A stretch of DNA of 64,000 nt from Uranotaenia lowii (Eukaryota > Arthropoda > Insecta > Diptera > Culicidae), in the NCBI RefSeq assembly GCF_029784155.1, contig NC_073692.1:278276413-278340412 (forward strand), read 5' to 3'. Positions 11,601 to 22,087 of this stretch are shown in pieces (the stretch's first letter is position 1; every line of letters begins with the position of its first letter). The position numbers were made by a program, and so were the translations under genes. The notes beneath the pieces are model-generated. The model worked only from the letters and a program-made list of their open reading frames with translations. It searched no databases and was not told where the DNA came from.

Positions 11601-11760
11601 GTGTCCGTGTTTTCATGCTAAAAGTCGTCGCCAAAGTTCCAGGTCGGTCATTTCTTTCGGATTCCGTAACAATTTCAAATCGGGAGCAGTAGGTTGTTAG
11701 CCTAAAGTCCCTATCCCGCGATGGGGCTGCCATCTTGGACTTAGCTGGCGGGAGCCGCAT
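8656..11760 (-). CDS. RTE-clade ORF2: AP-like endonuclease and reverse transcriptase, intact
   Basis: The 1034-residue protein nicks target DNA and copies the element RNA in place (target-primed reverse transcription). An exonuclease-endonuclease-phosphatase domain covers about residues 50-300: IGTWNVLTL (55-63), LSEVRW with the metal-binding Glu (86-91), LGDFNAKIG (195-203) and SDHHLVLGE (291-299). Reverse transcriptase motifs follow: SNKAPGIDCIPAEML (538-552), FVDFEKAFDRLN (667-678), GVRQGCILSPLLF (725-737) and the catalytic LADD (772-775). A C-terminal arginine-rich block (GHRRRGRPRNSWRR, 977-990) is common in this clade. No stop or frameshift interrupts it. The ATG at 11760 is the first in frame; the endonuclease could also start from Met49 (MKTRTRIGTWNV). 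It overlaps the upstream small ORF by 64 nt in another frame. The LADD in place of the commoner FADD/YADD is normal for some RTE-like families. It is probably competent, though activity is not shown. Confidence 0.88.
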   Translation of the reverse strand: MRLPPAKSKMAAPSRDRDFRLTTYCSRFEIVTESERNDRPGTLATTFSMKTRTRIGTWNVLTLAQQGKLEQLTREASRLKLEILGLSEVRWPNTGEHKTQSGQVLLYSGIRGEHATRERGVGFLLSPQAYAALIRWEPINERIIVARFRTRVRNLTMVQCYAPTDVADLQEKEQFYSQLNSVVERIPKGDIQIHLGDFNAKIGSDNQDLERIMGRHGLGQMSENGELFVEFCGNNNMVIGGSLFPHRPAHKVTWVSRDGRTENQIDHICISRKWRRSLLDVRNKRSADIASDHHLVLGEIRLRVARVQRREEKVGCRYDVRRLENPEVKRAYVEQLESRASELSTDGTVEEQWCGIKNAFITTSHGTLGKVCGRRSEWMSDETWRMVDDRRKAKVGIEQACTGSAKAAARLRYAELEKAVKRACRRDKRAWTNSLAEEGERAAANGNIRLLYDISRRLSGARTNARMPLKDRAGQLLTDRTDQLKRWTEHFEQLFRVTNSDGQQNLQLEAPTVSRINGVNSEAPSLAEIEAAIKNMKSNKAPGIDCIPAEMLKADPALSAQMLHRLFADIWDTATFPADWMQGILVKVPKKGDLTECGNWRGITLICTTLKVLCKVILNRIQEKIDATLRRQQAGFRSGRSCVDHITTLRIILEQINEFQDSLLLVFVDFEKAFDRLNHENIWAALRRRGVPEKLVHLIEAQYEAFSCKVLHDGVLSEPIPVTAGVRQGCILSPLLFLIVMDEILIGSIDCAPNRGLPWNPSTMEQLNDLDLADDIVLLAQTQPDMQSKLDDLTESSKAAGLKVNVEKTKSMEINTGNPSSFMVAGQQVEKVECFQYLGSQITPDGGTRKDIETRIRKARFAFASLRNIWRSRQISLRTKIRIFNSNVKSVLLYGCETWCTYVVTTRKLKVFVNRCLRNIIRAWWPDNWISNEEHRRCHQKALEIEIRERKWRWIGHTLRRDEDEICREALDWNPEGHRRRGRPRNSWRRSLAAEIRTVDENLDWDQVKTLAPDRQQWRSFTTALCTGGSARDQ

Positions 11761-12034
11761 TTCATAAATTCAGCCGCTTGCTGCAAGACAGACGCTGTTT
11801 GAGCCGCCCCTGACCTGGAGAACAGACGCTCAGTTGTTGTTGCACGCCGCCCCTGACCTGGGGAACAGACGCGTGCGACCACCTTCTCAGTCTGCATGCG
11901 ACCAAAGCATCCACCGGGGTTGGGTACCCGATCTCCGCTTAGGTTACTCGCACCCCAGCCGGCACCGCGGGGAGGTAGAGATAGGAGTTGTGAATAAGAG
12001 GTGATATGACCACTATGGGGTCTCGTGTTGCACA
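11697..12034 (-). CDS. Putative short ORF1 of the RTE element (about 112 aa)
   Basis: The first ATG downstream of the ribozyme start opens a frame (MCNTRPHSGHITSY...) that runs over the ribozyme and ends 64 nt inside ORF2. RTE elements often have a very small, poorly conserved ORF1. The related element at 31672-32034 has the same ATG and frame and keeps PPRGAxWGASNLSGDRVP and NPGGCFGRMQTE. Part of that identity is forced by the ribozyme fold, so conservation alone does not prove translation. No domain is recognised. It may be a real ORF1 or a leader that happens to be open. Confidence 0.35.
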
Positions 12035-12054
12035 TTATCCACCGTTTACCAGCC
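11931..12054 (-). ncRNA. HDV-like self-cleaving ribozyme at RTE 5' end (predicted)
   Basis: Minus-strand nt 12054-12048 (GGCUGGU) pair with 11963-11957 (GCCGGCU) to give a 7-bp P1 starting with G1-U, as in HDV. P2 is AUCUCU (11982-11977) with GGAGAU (11936-11931). P3 is ACC/GGU (11976-11974, 11966-11964) with loop UCCCCGC, close to the HDV L3. GG after P1 can form P1.1 with loop C residues. A minimal P4 region (GGUGCGAGUAACC) is followed by C-UAAG, where 11942 is the candidate catalytic C. An extra 8-bp helix (12042-12035 with 11997-11990) sits between P1 and P2. HDV-like ribozymes are known at 5' ends of RTE and other LINEs in insects, where cleavage defines the RNA 5' end. The P4 register is uncertain. 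Confidence 0.75.
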
Positions 12055-12071
12055 AAAATGTTATCTACTGA

Positions 12072-14059
12072 TATTGAAAAAAATCATCTAAATATATTTC
12101 AATTAATCAATTTGGATTAATTGATTATACAATCAATTGATACAAAAAATACCATCGAATATGATGAGCAGTCAAGAAAATCCTTTCTTTTGAACACACT
12201 TAGATAAGTACATATATAAAAAGATATGATAATCAACCTTGATTCCATATTCCGTGCAGCTGTTGCGCCCTGAATAAAATCCACCAATCTCAATTAGGTT
12301 CCGAAGTCATCACTTCCGGTACTGGAAGTTTGTACTCGAAATCAAAGTAAAAAGGCCCTCCGGTCGTTCGTGAGAGCAAATAGACCACTTTCCGGTAAAT
12401 TTTTGCGGGCGTCCTCCTCCGTCAGAAGCAAGTAAAAAAAACCTCCGGAGTGCCGGAACGTGTGTGTGGATTGAGGTCGGATGCCACCGGCCCACCAGTC
12501 AGCCGAAAACCTATTTACAAAACGGTACGCCACATTCTCAATAGGACGTAGGACGAGTACACCTCTACCTAGCAGCCACGTAGATCTTGATATTTAGGTA
12601 AGTAGGACCGGGTTCTTTCATCCCCAAGTTCATCACTCGCACGCTCTAGCTCCAAGTCCGCATAGTTAGTTGAAAGTCGAAAGAAAAACACTTGACGTTC
12701 TTTATGAAACGGAAAAAGTTCGTTTGTTCAAGCTGGCTGGGAAGAATCCAACGCTTACTTGTAAGAGCCCGAGGAGAGCTCATGGACGTTTGTGTATGTG
12801 GGCGTGAATGGAGGTGTACGTGTGCCTGAGTGATTGCTGCTTGCCCTAGCTCAGCTAGATGGTGTGGGTAGATGTGGCGGCAAAAAGGACATCACCGGCT
12901 GCCACCATGAATAACGAATGCTGCTTTTTACTTTGTAGGCTTTTTTCCTATCACCTTCAATCGGGCCCATACGGGATGACCCCGGGCGGCGGCATGGCAC
13001 AGAGAAACCCGAAATGGAAGGTGATGCGTGTTCCACACCGACCTGTGGGGATCCTTTCTTTGTCCCTAAAAAAGAGGCATTTCCCGGCCCAGTACACCGT
13101 CACTCAAGTTAGACATTTTCGGGGTTTGGATATTTCATATATGCCAGAGGCCAAAAGGGAAGTTTACGCGGCAACCAGTCAGTGTGTGCCAAGAAAATAT
13201 TGAGAAAATTGAACCGGAACCAAAGTAAAACGTACCGAATATTTGATGAAGGTGAACCGAAAAAAAATTGGAAGTCTTATCATCGATGAAATGTCATAAG
13301 TGAGCGGCACGTGATATATACCGAATCGAGCAAAGTGGAAAGTTTCCGATGCACAGTTCCAGCCATAGGAAAAAAGGGAAACAGAACAGACGCCACGAAT
13401 GATTTATTCAAAAAGTTCGTAGTGTACTTAACTGGAATCATAAAATTTGATAGACTTGGTATGTCAAGTAGCTTTGATTCAGTTATTATGCACGTTCCTA
13501 CCAACGACCTGGAGAAAAGTGCTTTGGTTCTATCGATGAGACGATTGAGGTTTTACCGGTGAATAATAGACGAAACTGTTTCCTTGAAGTTCAATGTGTG
13601 AGCAAAAAGTTTTCCAACTGGTAAATGTACCTGAGTTCGATGTAAATACATCAAACGATGATGATTGAAACCTTCTAATTTTTTTTTATTCAACTATCCA
13701 GTGTTCGGCATTAAAGCGCTAATCGCTAATTTGTCTGCTCCGTTATTGTTAGATGATTATCTTTTTCATTTATTTTTCCACCAAACTTTTGTACTAGCAG
13801 ATAGACAAACTCCACCACAAGTAATCAGTCGAAGAAGAATGCAGATACATGCTTTTTTGAAGTGTCTGGCGTTAAATCGCTAATTAGTCCGCTACTTTTT
13901 TGATGACAAATTTATCTTCTTACGGGATTTCTGTTGAAATAACGGATAAACAAACACCACTGGGTGCATTTATTCAAGCAGGAATGCTGATAAATGTTAT
14001 TTTCTATAAATTGGTCCAGTTTTTTTAACCGTAAGTTCTCCAAAAATAAAGTTAAAAAA
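12072..14059. other. No recognised element; GC-rich island about 12560-13250
   Basis: No TIR, LTR or protein domain was recognised. A consensus-like splice donor (TTTAG|GTAAGTA, near 12597) occurs on the plus strand but no partner acceptor or coding exon supports it. Open frames at 12310-12533 (minus) and 12859-13203 (plus) have no recognisable motif. This may be host single-copy sequence. Confidence 0.35.
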
Positions 14060-14061
14060 TA

Positions 14062-14849
14062 CAGGGTGACAAAAAAGTCCGGTTACACTTTTTTGGGGTC
14101 GCCTGTAGCCTACACGTTGCATCTCTCTGGTGCCTCCTATATGTCAAATGAAAGGGCTAACTCTGCTGCCCAAAGTGGCAGAGTTTCGTTCCTGTACAGT
14201 TTGTTTACATTGAGTTGTGAGCCATGGCAGAGTTAAGGGCGGCTGTTATCGCTGCTCGGTTTGGCGCGCAGATGACGAGCTTATTTTTTCGGACGAGTTT
14301 TTGGAGCAAACAGGGGATTGACCCCAAAATAATCGAGTTTGGAGTGTGAGCCTCCAGCAAGCTCCTGCGGACAAGCTGAACGTTTCCCGGTTCCAAAATA
14401 AGACGTCAGTCTTGTTTCCTGACAGATGGCGCAGCATCCCACACCGCAAAGTTTGTTCAGGCGTGGTGTGAGGAAAACTTGACCGATTTTATTTCGAAGA
14501 ATGAATGGCCTCCGTCGTTTCCGGATCTGAATCCAATGGATTATTTCGTGTAAGGATACATGATGTCTAAGCTGAACGACTATAAAATAGCAAATTTGAA
14601 GCAATTCTAGCGAGTTATCACGAAAATCTGGGACGAGATGCCGATGGAACAGGTGCGCGCCGCTTGCGACGACTCTCCGAGACGTCTGAAGCTGGTTCGA
14701 TCAGATAAAGGTGGTGTAATTCCGAAATATCGTCTGTGAAGTATCTTTATGAGTTACTGAATAAAGCTATGAAAGCCAGATAAAGATTTTCTTCTTATGC
14801 TTTGAGATATTGAGGTTTTACTGTGTGACCGGACTTTTTTGTCACGCTG
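14062..14849 (+). mobile_element. Degenerate mariner-like element, DD37D type
   Basis: TIRs CAGGGTGACAAAAAAGTCCG (left) and CAGCGTGACAAAAAAGTCCG (right, reverse complement) are flanked by TA at 14060-14061 and 14850-14851. The element is only 788 bp, against roughly 1.3 kb for intact members, because the transposase gene has lost its middle. The termini remain well matched, so a transposase supplied from elsewhere might still recognise them (inference). Confidence 0.85.
14224..14739 (+). pseudogene. Transposase remnant of the DD37D mariner
   Basis: From the ATG at 14224 the frame reads MAELRAAVIAARFGA, then breaks down within about 40 codons. The C-terminal catalytic half reappears: TDGAASHTAKF (second catalytic Asp, codon 14425-14427) and FPDLNPMDYF (third Asp, codon 14539-14541). 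Exactly 37 residues separate them, the DD37D spacing of the maT/ITmD37D group. The tail VRSDKGGVIPKYRL ends at TGA 14737-14739. In-frame stops follow YFV and KQF. The part holding the first Asp is deleted. The enzyme would have cut and pasted the element at TA sites; this copy cannot encode it. Confidence 0.8.
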
Positions 14850-14851
14850 TA

Positions 14852-17258
14852 AATATACAAACAAAAATGTAGCGGACTAACTAGCGAATAGCGTTTTAAT
14901 GCCGACCTCTGCAATTATCTACCTTTTTACGTAGGTTTAACAAAATTTAACCAAATAAATGATTCTTTAACTTAAAAACATAAATGGAATTTGATTATGG
15001 TAACAATATTAAGGGTCATCCCTGTAAAACGAAATTCCATATTTTCGTTATAACAATCATCATTCTTAACTGTTAGCATTCTAGAGGTCGAACAAATTAC
15101 TGTAGAATGAAAAAAATGTAGCAGACGGTCGCAAATAACATTTTCTTTCAATTGAGTATGATTTGGTTTTTTTAGAGATTCAATAATTTTGGGTTGCGAT
15201 AGATTCTAAGATGTGAATTCACGCTAGAATGAATATTTTTTTTACATCAGTAGGTACACATTACCTCGCATAATTATCATAATGTCCTGTATTTCCTGAA
15301 AAAATAGAATCTTGATGTCGTATTTTGATTTTGATTTTCGAAACGTAGAAACCATCCTGTGTTTTTGTTCCGTAAGCAGATTCGAAGATGTTGAACTTAT
15401 TTTTTATGCAAAATTCCATAATAGAAAATCTTCGAAATGGCGATCCAGAACACTCAGAACTCAGATTCATCGTTCGAAATTTACATTTGAATTCCATTCA
15501 TATAGAAACCCAAAATTTCAAAATTTAAAACATTGATTCATGATTAAGGCTTAACAAACGAATTACACATTTTGGGTCATACAGACTTCGTTCCATTTTG
15601 GAAATACGTTCGAACACTTTTTGTTGCCAATATCGAATGGTGCCAAAATCGTACGGTTTTTTCTCTCAACTTTCTTTCACTTATTCATACACAAGAAGAC
15701 GTTTATCTACAAAAATAGACTTTTATCATTACCATAAATTTATGTATATTTTTGACCATTTTTAGTTTTTTTTTTTTCGTATAATGTTTTTGATGCATTA
15801 AGCACTCTAATTGTATTGTTTATTATGTTATTTTTGTCATATTTGCTTTTTTTGTCATTTTCGATTTTTTCTTTGTTATTTTGTGTCATTTTAAGTAATC
15901 CGTTTGTAATTGTTTTTATTTCATGAAATTTTTATCATTTATTCATTTTTGAGTACATTATTTTTTTTTTTAGTTTTGGTTTTTTGTTGTTGTAATTTAT
16001 CTACATTGAGGAACGTTAAAACGTGTTTATGGTACATTTCTAAATTATAATGGTCCTGTTATAGCGAAAACTATGAGGTGATGTCATTGCAAAAAATCGT
16101 TCAATGTTGCCATATGTGTCAATTTATATTTTCTTATAAAGAAACATGCAATCTTCACGTTAATACATACATACATTCCATATTCTCTTTTGTGTACTGA
16201 TTAACATTGCTAACATTGTTAATGTTTCAAACTCTAATATTAAATTTGTAGTTTACAAGAATATGACATGAACCGCAAAATTTTGATCTCATACCTCAAC
16301 TTTCGGAAGTTGTTTTATTTTCTTCGATGGTTGATATCTTTGAATTTGATAAAGAGTTTGGAAGACTTGATTTGAGCAAAGAATAAGATTTTTAGTTTAA
16401 AGTTTTCTTTTCTTTTCATGAATTGTTTGAGAAAAATATCATAGGAAAAAATTCTTTGATAAAAGTGCTGCCAGATATACTGTCATTCTTTTGAATAGTT
16501 AATTAAATCTATATTAAATTTAAAATTTCAAATATGTCCGTTTATGTTTTCCAATTTGACATAAACATTTCTATCAAAGTGTTGTGATAATATCTACACA
16601 TAATTTCAATCAAATACATACTTTGATAAACAGAAATGTTTAAAAATATATTTTTATTAAAATCCTGATGGTGGCACTTCTTACCTATTCTGTACATTTT
16701 GTACCCAGTTCCCCTATGTGAGTATCAAGATTTTTGTTAAAAGTCCAATTTGGTGACGTTATTTCATTTATTCATGCTGTTGTTTCTCAGTTGGATTTCA
16801 AACGATTTCTATAAAATTTTGTAATTATTCCATAGTCGTTTTAGCATCTTTGTGTCCGTTTGGGACATTTTATCAAGGTGAGAAACGAAAAATTTGAAAT
16901 TTTTTCCAGCCTTAATAATAATAAAAATAATAGAATGAATGTATAAATATTCAGGCATTTCGGTAATTAATCACAGGTCATTGGGCAGAAGTTACCGGAA
17001 GTTTTTCAGTTTTTCGCTAAAAATAGCAGGCATTTTGGTGATCATCGCCAACTGTCAACACTGACAGATCATTTATCGGTTATTTTACGAAATAATTTCG
17101 TTATTTTGCAAGCTGTCAATTTCCAAACTAAAGATATTACCGATCAGATAACGAGATTCGGTAAAATAATTATAAAACTCAAAACTCAATAAAAAAAATT
17201 TTGTGCAATAATTTGTGCAATATTTTTAATTTATAAAATAGACAATACTTTTAATTTA
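14852..17258. other. AT-rich, no recognised element
   Basis: Mostly low-complexity A/T sequence. Between about 15825 and 15975 there are loose TTTTTGTCATATTTG-like units resembling the minisatellite at 45605-45975 and 50577-51110. A short direct duplication of TTTTAATTTATAAAATAGACA lies at 17225-17268, where the second copy runs into the next foldback. No genes are seen. Confidence 0.4.
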
Positions 17259-17765
17259 TAAAATAGACACTTAAGTTATTGTCCAAAAGTTTGGAATCAC
17301 CTCTCAGTATGGTGTATCAGCTAAAAGTTTGGGATCTTTCTTTAAATAACATGTAAATTTATCTCATTCATATCTTTCTCATCTAACATCGTATTCCAGG
17401 TCTGAAGGGTTCATTTGGAAGTTTAGGAATTGTTGTTTTTCATAAATTCATTCAAAAATTATATTTTAAAGTGATAATCATAAAAAATTAAGAATCATGA
17501 GTGTGAACTTTCATAAACAATTAGTTTCAGATAATTTTTTATGATTATCACTTTAAAATATAATTTAGAAAGAATTTATGAAATAAAACAACAATTAATA
17601 AGCTTCTAAATGAACCCTTTGGATCTGCAATACGATGTTAGATGAGAAAGATATGAATGAAATAAATTTGCTTGTTCTTCAAAAAATGACCCCAAACTTT
17701 TTACCGATACACCACACTAAGGGGTGATCCCCAACTTTGGGACGATAACTTAAGTGTCTATTTTA
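17259..17765. mobile_element. Foldback/hairpin MITE, arms ~232 bp
   Basis: Arms 17259-17490 and 17532-17765 are imperfect reverse complements over their whole length, separated by 41 bp. Termini read TAAAATAGACACTTAAGTTA on both sides. A 4-bp direct repeat TTTA (17255-17258, 17766-17769) may be the TSD. Subterminal CCAAAAGTTTGGAATCACC resembles the ends of Tc1-like elements. No coding sequence. Confidence 0.75.
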
Positions 17766-17769
17766 TTTA

Positions 17770-19732
17770 TTATCAGAATGTGGGTAGGCTTAATAGCGGC
17801 ACGTTATCCAAACATACGGGAAAATTGTGCCAAAGTACAATCTTAATATTTTGCACAATTTTTTTTAAATGCAACTCAAATTTTGAAATTTGGTCCACCC
17901 TATCCCGAGAATATTGATTTCGATTTTTTGAAAATGTTCTAACTTTAGGTCATGTTTAAGGTACAAAACTAAAACATTATTTCTGGGCAAAATACCTCCA
18001 AAATAGCTATTGCTCATAATCTTACCAACGAGATCAGAAGGTTTGCAATATGTCCTAAGACGGCTGAGATATGAACGATCAAAATTTGCATGTTTTTTTA
18101 GCGGGTGATCCCAAACTTTTGGTCGGCAGTGTAGGTGACGAAAAATAGTGTCGCGAGTTCGCTAGTACAATCTACTAGTGTTAGTACCGGTAGAAATTCC
18201 AGAAATTTTTTTTATCTCATCGTCGCGTTGCTAAATTTCTTAATCAGTTTTTTAGAAGATTAACCGTATCTTTTACAAACTACTTTAAATCGTCTTAAGC
18301 AACTGCACATTTAGTAAGGACCCAAAAGAAATCGTCACTATTAATGTAATCAGAACCGAATAATCCGAAAAATCCAGTGTATGGTTTTTAACTAATCGGG
18401 TACAAATAAATAAATAAAAAAAACCAAAATAAAGATCGCTTTCTGAATTGTTCATAGATATATCGTTTAAACAAAATAATCAAGAGTTCAACTCTCAGGC
18501 ATTTCAAGTAAGATAAAAGATACATCGAAACTTACATCCGAATTCAAAAACAACATTTTCTAACCTATGTGGAACAATGTGTACGAAATATGAAATGAAT
18601 TTAATCCATTCTCCTGAATGTTGTTAATATTTTGTTAAGAACAAAGGAGCCTGGGCAAAAATTTATGAAACTCGATGTTTTTGTGTACAAGGATGTCCAA
18701 TACACTTTTCAAAATATCTTAACAAGACGAGAAAAAACACTCCAGAGAAAAAAGTTATAAATCAAAAAAAAAATTTCGATCTTAAATTAGTACAACGCTG
18801 ACTTTCAAAACCCGCTTGCTGAACATTTTTTATCTTTTTCCTTGAATTCACAACTTTTTTTCCTCGGTAGATTCTTTTACCCCCATACAAACTTTTTCCT
18901 TTGTCGTCAAGATTCTGCAAAATGCAAAACTTTATTTATTTTCCAACTATGATAATTTAAAAAAAAAATTAATTTATATAGCCTCATGCATAGGTTGTTT
19001 AAGTTAACTAATACTTGACATTTATAAGGGACTGCCTTTAAATCATCAAGAAACCAAACTTTAGGCTGGACGTTCAATCAACAGATTCAGGGATCCAATA
19101 ACAATCCATAAACTTTAGGTCCTGTCCATCATGTTTGTGTTTCTGTCCATCATGGAAAATATTTGGATAACATTTATTCTTTTCTGCTACAGGTAGCCTG
19201 TTATTAAAGAGTCCCGGATGATTTGGATTTATCGATTTTCAGCTATTCGTTGCATGTTTGGAGATTAATATTGATGATTTTAAAACAAAAAAAAGCTTGC
19301 AGAGTATCGTTTGAAAATAATATTTTAACTCAATTCAATTCAAGCAAGTACTATAGAATGAAAAAAATAGTTACATGGTCATTGGCTTCATGACTGTTAA
19401 AGCTCCAATCCTTTCTAACATTCCTATACGGATCTTGGTCAGTGAATGTGTGTTAAAGAGCCGTTGGACAGAAAAAAGTGATAGCTGCTTGTAAAATGAA
19501 TGTGGATCGAAAGGAAAATGTTAATTCTTAGAATAATTGGACCAAATCATGGTAAAATTTTTAAAATATGGCTCATTTCTAAGAAGCCTGATCAGTAATG
19601 TTTGAATTTATTTAAACTTTTAAGTTAGCTGTCCTGTAAAAATGAAGATTTTGTTATAAATTCGACTCTTATCAATAATGCGGACATAACAAATATTTTG
19701 ATTTTTTTTGCCAAATTTCGCAACATGAGTCT
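17770..19732. other. AT-rich; possible Tc1-like element end near 18097-18132
   Basis: GGGTGATCCCAAACTTTTGG followed by TCGGCAGTGTA (about 18097-18132) resembles a Tc1-type terminal repeat and partly matches the terminal sequence of the foldback at 17259. No matching opposite end was identified. Otherwise nothing is recognised. Confidence 0.3.
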
Positions 19733-20433
19733 AGACTGCCCCAAATTTGTATGGAAAATTTCAAGCTTGTGAAACGTTATGCGCTGCAGGCTTAAACTGA
19801 TCCTAGGCCTAGTACAAGTTCTCATGCCAAATTTGGGCCGGATCGGATAATGGGAAAGGGTGCTCAACGAGCCTAAAGTTGGTATGGGATTTAGAGGCAT
19901 TTAGTTCGGGAGGAGCATGAAAATCTAGTTTTTCATGAATAACTGCATTTCGATTCGAGTTAAGATAAAAAAGTTATTAGACTTCAAAAATGGGGTAACT
20001 TTTTTCAGGGTGATATTCATCATTGTTAATGATGCGTCAAAATGTTCGAAGCAGTGTCTCTAATTAATAGTGATGAATATTACCCTGAAAAAAGTTACTC
20101 CATTTTTGAAGTCTAATGACTTTATTATACTAACTCAAATCGAAATGCAGTCTTCGGATAAAATATTTGTCATAGTTCAGGCTTTAAGAAAACCCGTTTT
20201 TAAAAGTAATCGGCTGAAGGGAACCAAAGAAATTCATGAAAAACTGGATATTCATGTTCCTCCCGAACAAAATGTTTCAAAATCCCATACAAAATTTAGA
20301 CTCGTTGAGCGACCCCTTCCCGTGATCCGATCTGGCCCAAATTTGGCATGAGACCTTGTACTAAGCTTAAGAACAATTTAAGCCTGCAGTGCATAACTTT
20401 TTCAAATGTCGAGTCATTTGGGGCACTCTAAAG
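19733..20433. mobile_element. Foldback element with unequal arms
   Basis: The left arm (about 19733-20023) and right arm (about 20058-20433) are inverted copies meeting near the centre at TTCAGGGTGATATTCATCA and its complement. Outer ends carry TGCCCCAAAT. The right arm and the lone arm at 7172-7505 share about 85 bp (from AATAACTTTGG onward) that the left arm lacks. No clear TSD and no transposase. Confidence 0.65.
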
Positions 20434-22018
20434 GGTACTTAACTTCATCCTCCGAATAAAAAAAACTCGTGTCAGGTTGATCAAAAACCGCCTACAAAAT
20501 ATCTAAAGAGTTCATGTCAAGTGCTCTTAGGAAATATTTGATTTTTTTTAATTATGGTCTGCTCGGTTCCTCACTGCTGATCTTTGAAAAATCAGTTCTA
20601 TTTGAAAGAATATGATTAGAAATATACTCACTGATTGTTTCTTAGACACATATCGCAAAGATTTTAGAAAAAAATCAACATTTTAGTAGAACTTCAGCGA
20701 AATTTTGAACAAAGATCTTTCATGTGTACCCAATTGATCTCTTGTATGTATGTGTGGCAACAGCTGTAAATACTGCTAGTAAATTATTTCCTTTCTGATG
20801 TTAACTATAAAAAGTATTAACCTGGAAGACAGTTATCATTATTTTAGTATTATCTTCATTAGGATTCAACCCGAAAAGTTGTGTGAAGCTTTACTCAATT
20901 GATAAAGAAATCCGTTTAAAAACATCTACATACATTTGCAAAACAAAACATCCGTAATAATTTCTTTAATATTCCGTTTAATATCGTGTTCTTAATCTAT
21001 TCTCCAGAAAAAAATATGAGCTCATGCAAACGAGCTGTGTGCGTTTTGCTGCTGCCTTCGGAACGTGAACACAAATATTCCAAAAACACGCCTCTCGTGC
21101 GTGATTATACTTTATGATGATAAGTCTTTTCGCCCATCACTGTCACTTTGCAAGATACTGGTGCCCCATCTGAGAGGAAACACCCCCAACTTCAACGCCT
21201 TCTCGTCTATCAACAAGCCCCCGAAATTTGCCGTTCTGGGAGAGAAGCTTCTGAACCACGTGTGACTTTCGTTCCGAATAAGTCTTCCAGCCGCAGCATC
21301 CTCGCCACCAGATGCGAGCGTAAACAAATCATTACTTTACCACTGGGGCTGCCGCCTTCTCTATTGGCACTTTCTTGAAGCAAACATCGCAGTTTATTGG
21401 GAGTAACTGGCTGTTTGTCGAAAGCGGACCCGGGAACGATATCAGGAATTTGAGTCACTTGTACCGTGAAATCGCACAAGAGGTAGGCAGCTAAAGACAT
21501 ACCACCTACTCTCGAAGTGACTAAATCACATCAGGCGACAGGCCTAAATTTGCTTAGTTTCTGCAAGTCATCGTTCTTGTTTATTCGGAATGAACGTACC
21601 AAAAACTGATCAGAACGTGTTACGTGAGAAACTTTGTCCACTAATGTCTTTACACGATAAAGCTCCGTGAAAAACCTCCCACACCCGATGAAAGAAAAAT
21701 AACATAATGATGCAGAGGATAATTTGAAAGAAATAATTGTGCTTCAAGAATTTTAAACAAATATCCCTAATGAATGTAATGTTACAAAAATGGTTACTTT
21801 ACAAGAACAGGTATCACATTGTCTACTTACTAAGCAACTGAATGAGCCCTACTTTTTTATATTCAAACGGATAGTTTTACAATAATGGCCTGATTATCAT
21901 TCAGTTCCTGTCCCTGATACTCGCAGAGACTACAAAGATAAAAATGTTCATTAAAACTGTTGTTTTTATTATTTGAAGAAAGGTTCAATTATGATAATCT
22001 GACAAAATTCAGTTCAAG
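20434..22018. other. No recognised element; GC-rich island about 20990-21560
   Basis: The island carries open frames on both strands (for example 21065-21265 plus, 21210-21500 minus) with no recognised domain. It is bracketed by AT-rich sequence. It could contain host regulatory or exon sequence, but no splice-consistent gene model can be built by eye. Confidence 0.35.
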
Positions 22019-22087
22019 GTCATTTTTTGTAAACACGTTTATTAACAAATGTTACAAGTTACATACAATGAAAAAGTCTAATGCAGT
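22019..22087 (+). repeat. 69-bp target-site duplication, left copy
   Basis: Identical to 27015-27083, from GTCATTTTTTGTAAACACG to AAAAAGTCTAATGCAGT. The identity stops exactly at the element boundaries on both sides. Confidence 0.9.

Larger units (their letters stand above)
8644..12058 (-). mobile_element. Full-length RTE-clade LINE with 13-bp TSD
   Basis: Identical 13-bp direct repeats TGTTATCTACTGA lie at 8631-8643 and 12059-12071, so the insertion spans about 3.4 kb. On the minus strand it begins with a predicted HDV-like ribozyme (G1 at 12054, preceded by four T), then a short upstream ORF, then ORF2. It ends only 12 bp after the ORF2 stop in a TAAAC tandem tail (AATAAACTAAACTAAAC). A tiny 3' UTR ending in a short tandem repeat instead of poly(A) is characteristic of the RTE clade. 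The perfect TSD and open ORF2 point to a recent insertion. Confidence 0.85.

Noticed and set aside
21210..21500. 96-codon minus-strand open frame in a GC-rich island
   Set aside because: Overlaps open frames on the plus strand and shows no domain or splice context. Left as unassigned sequence.
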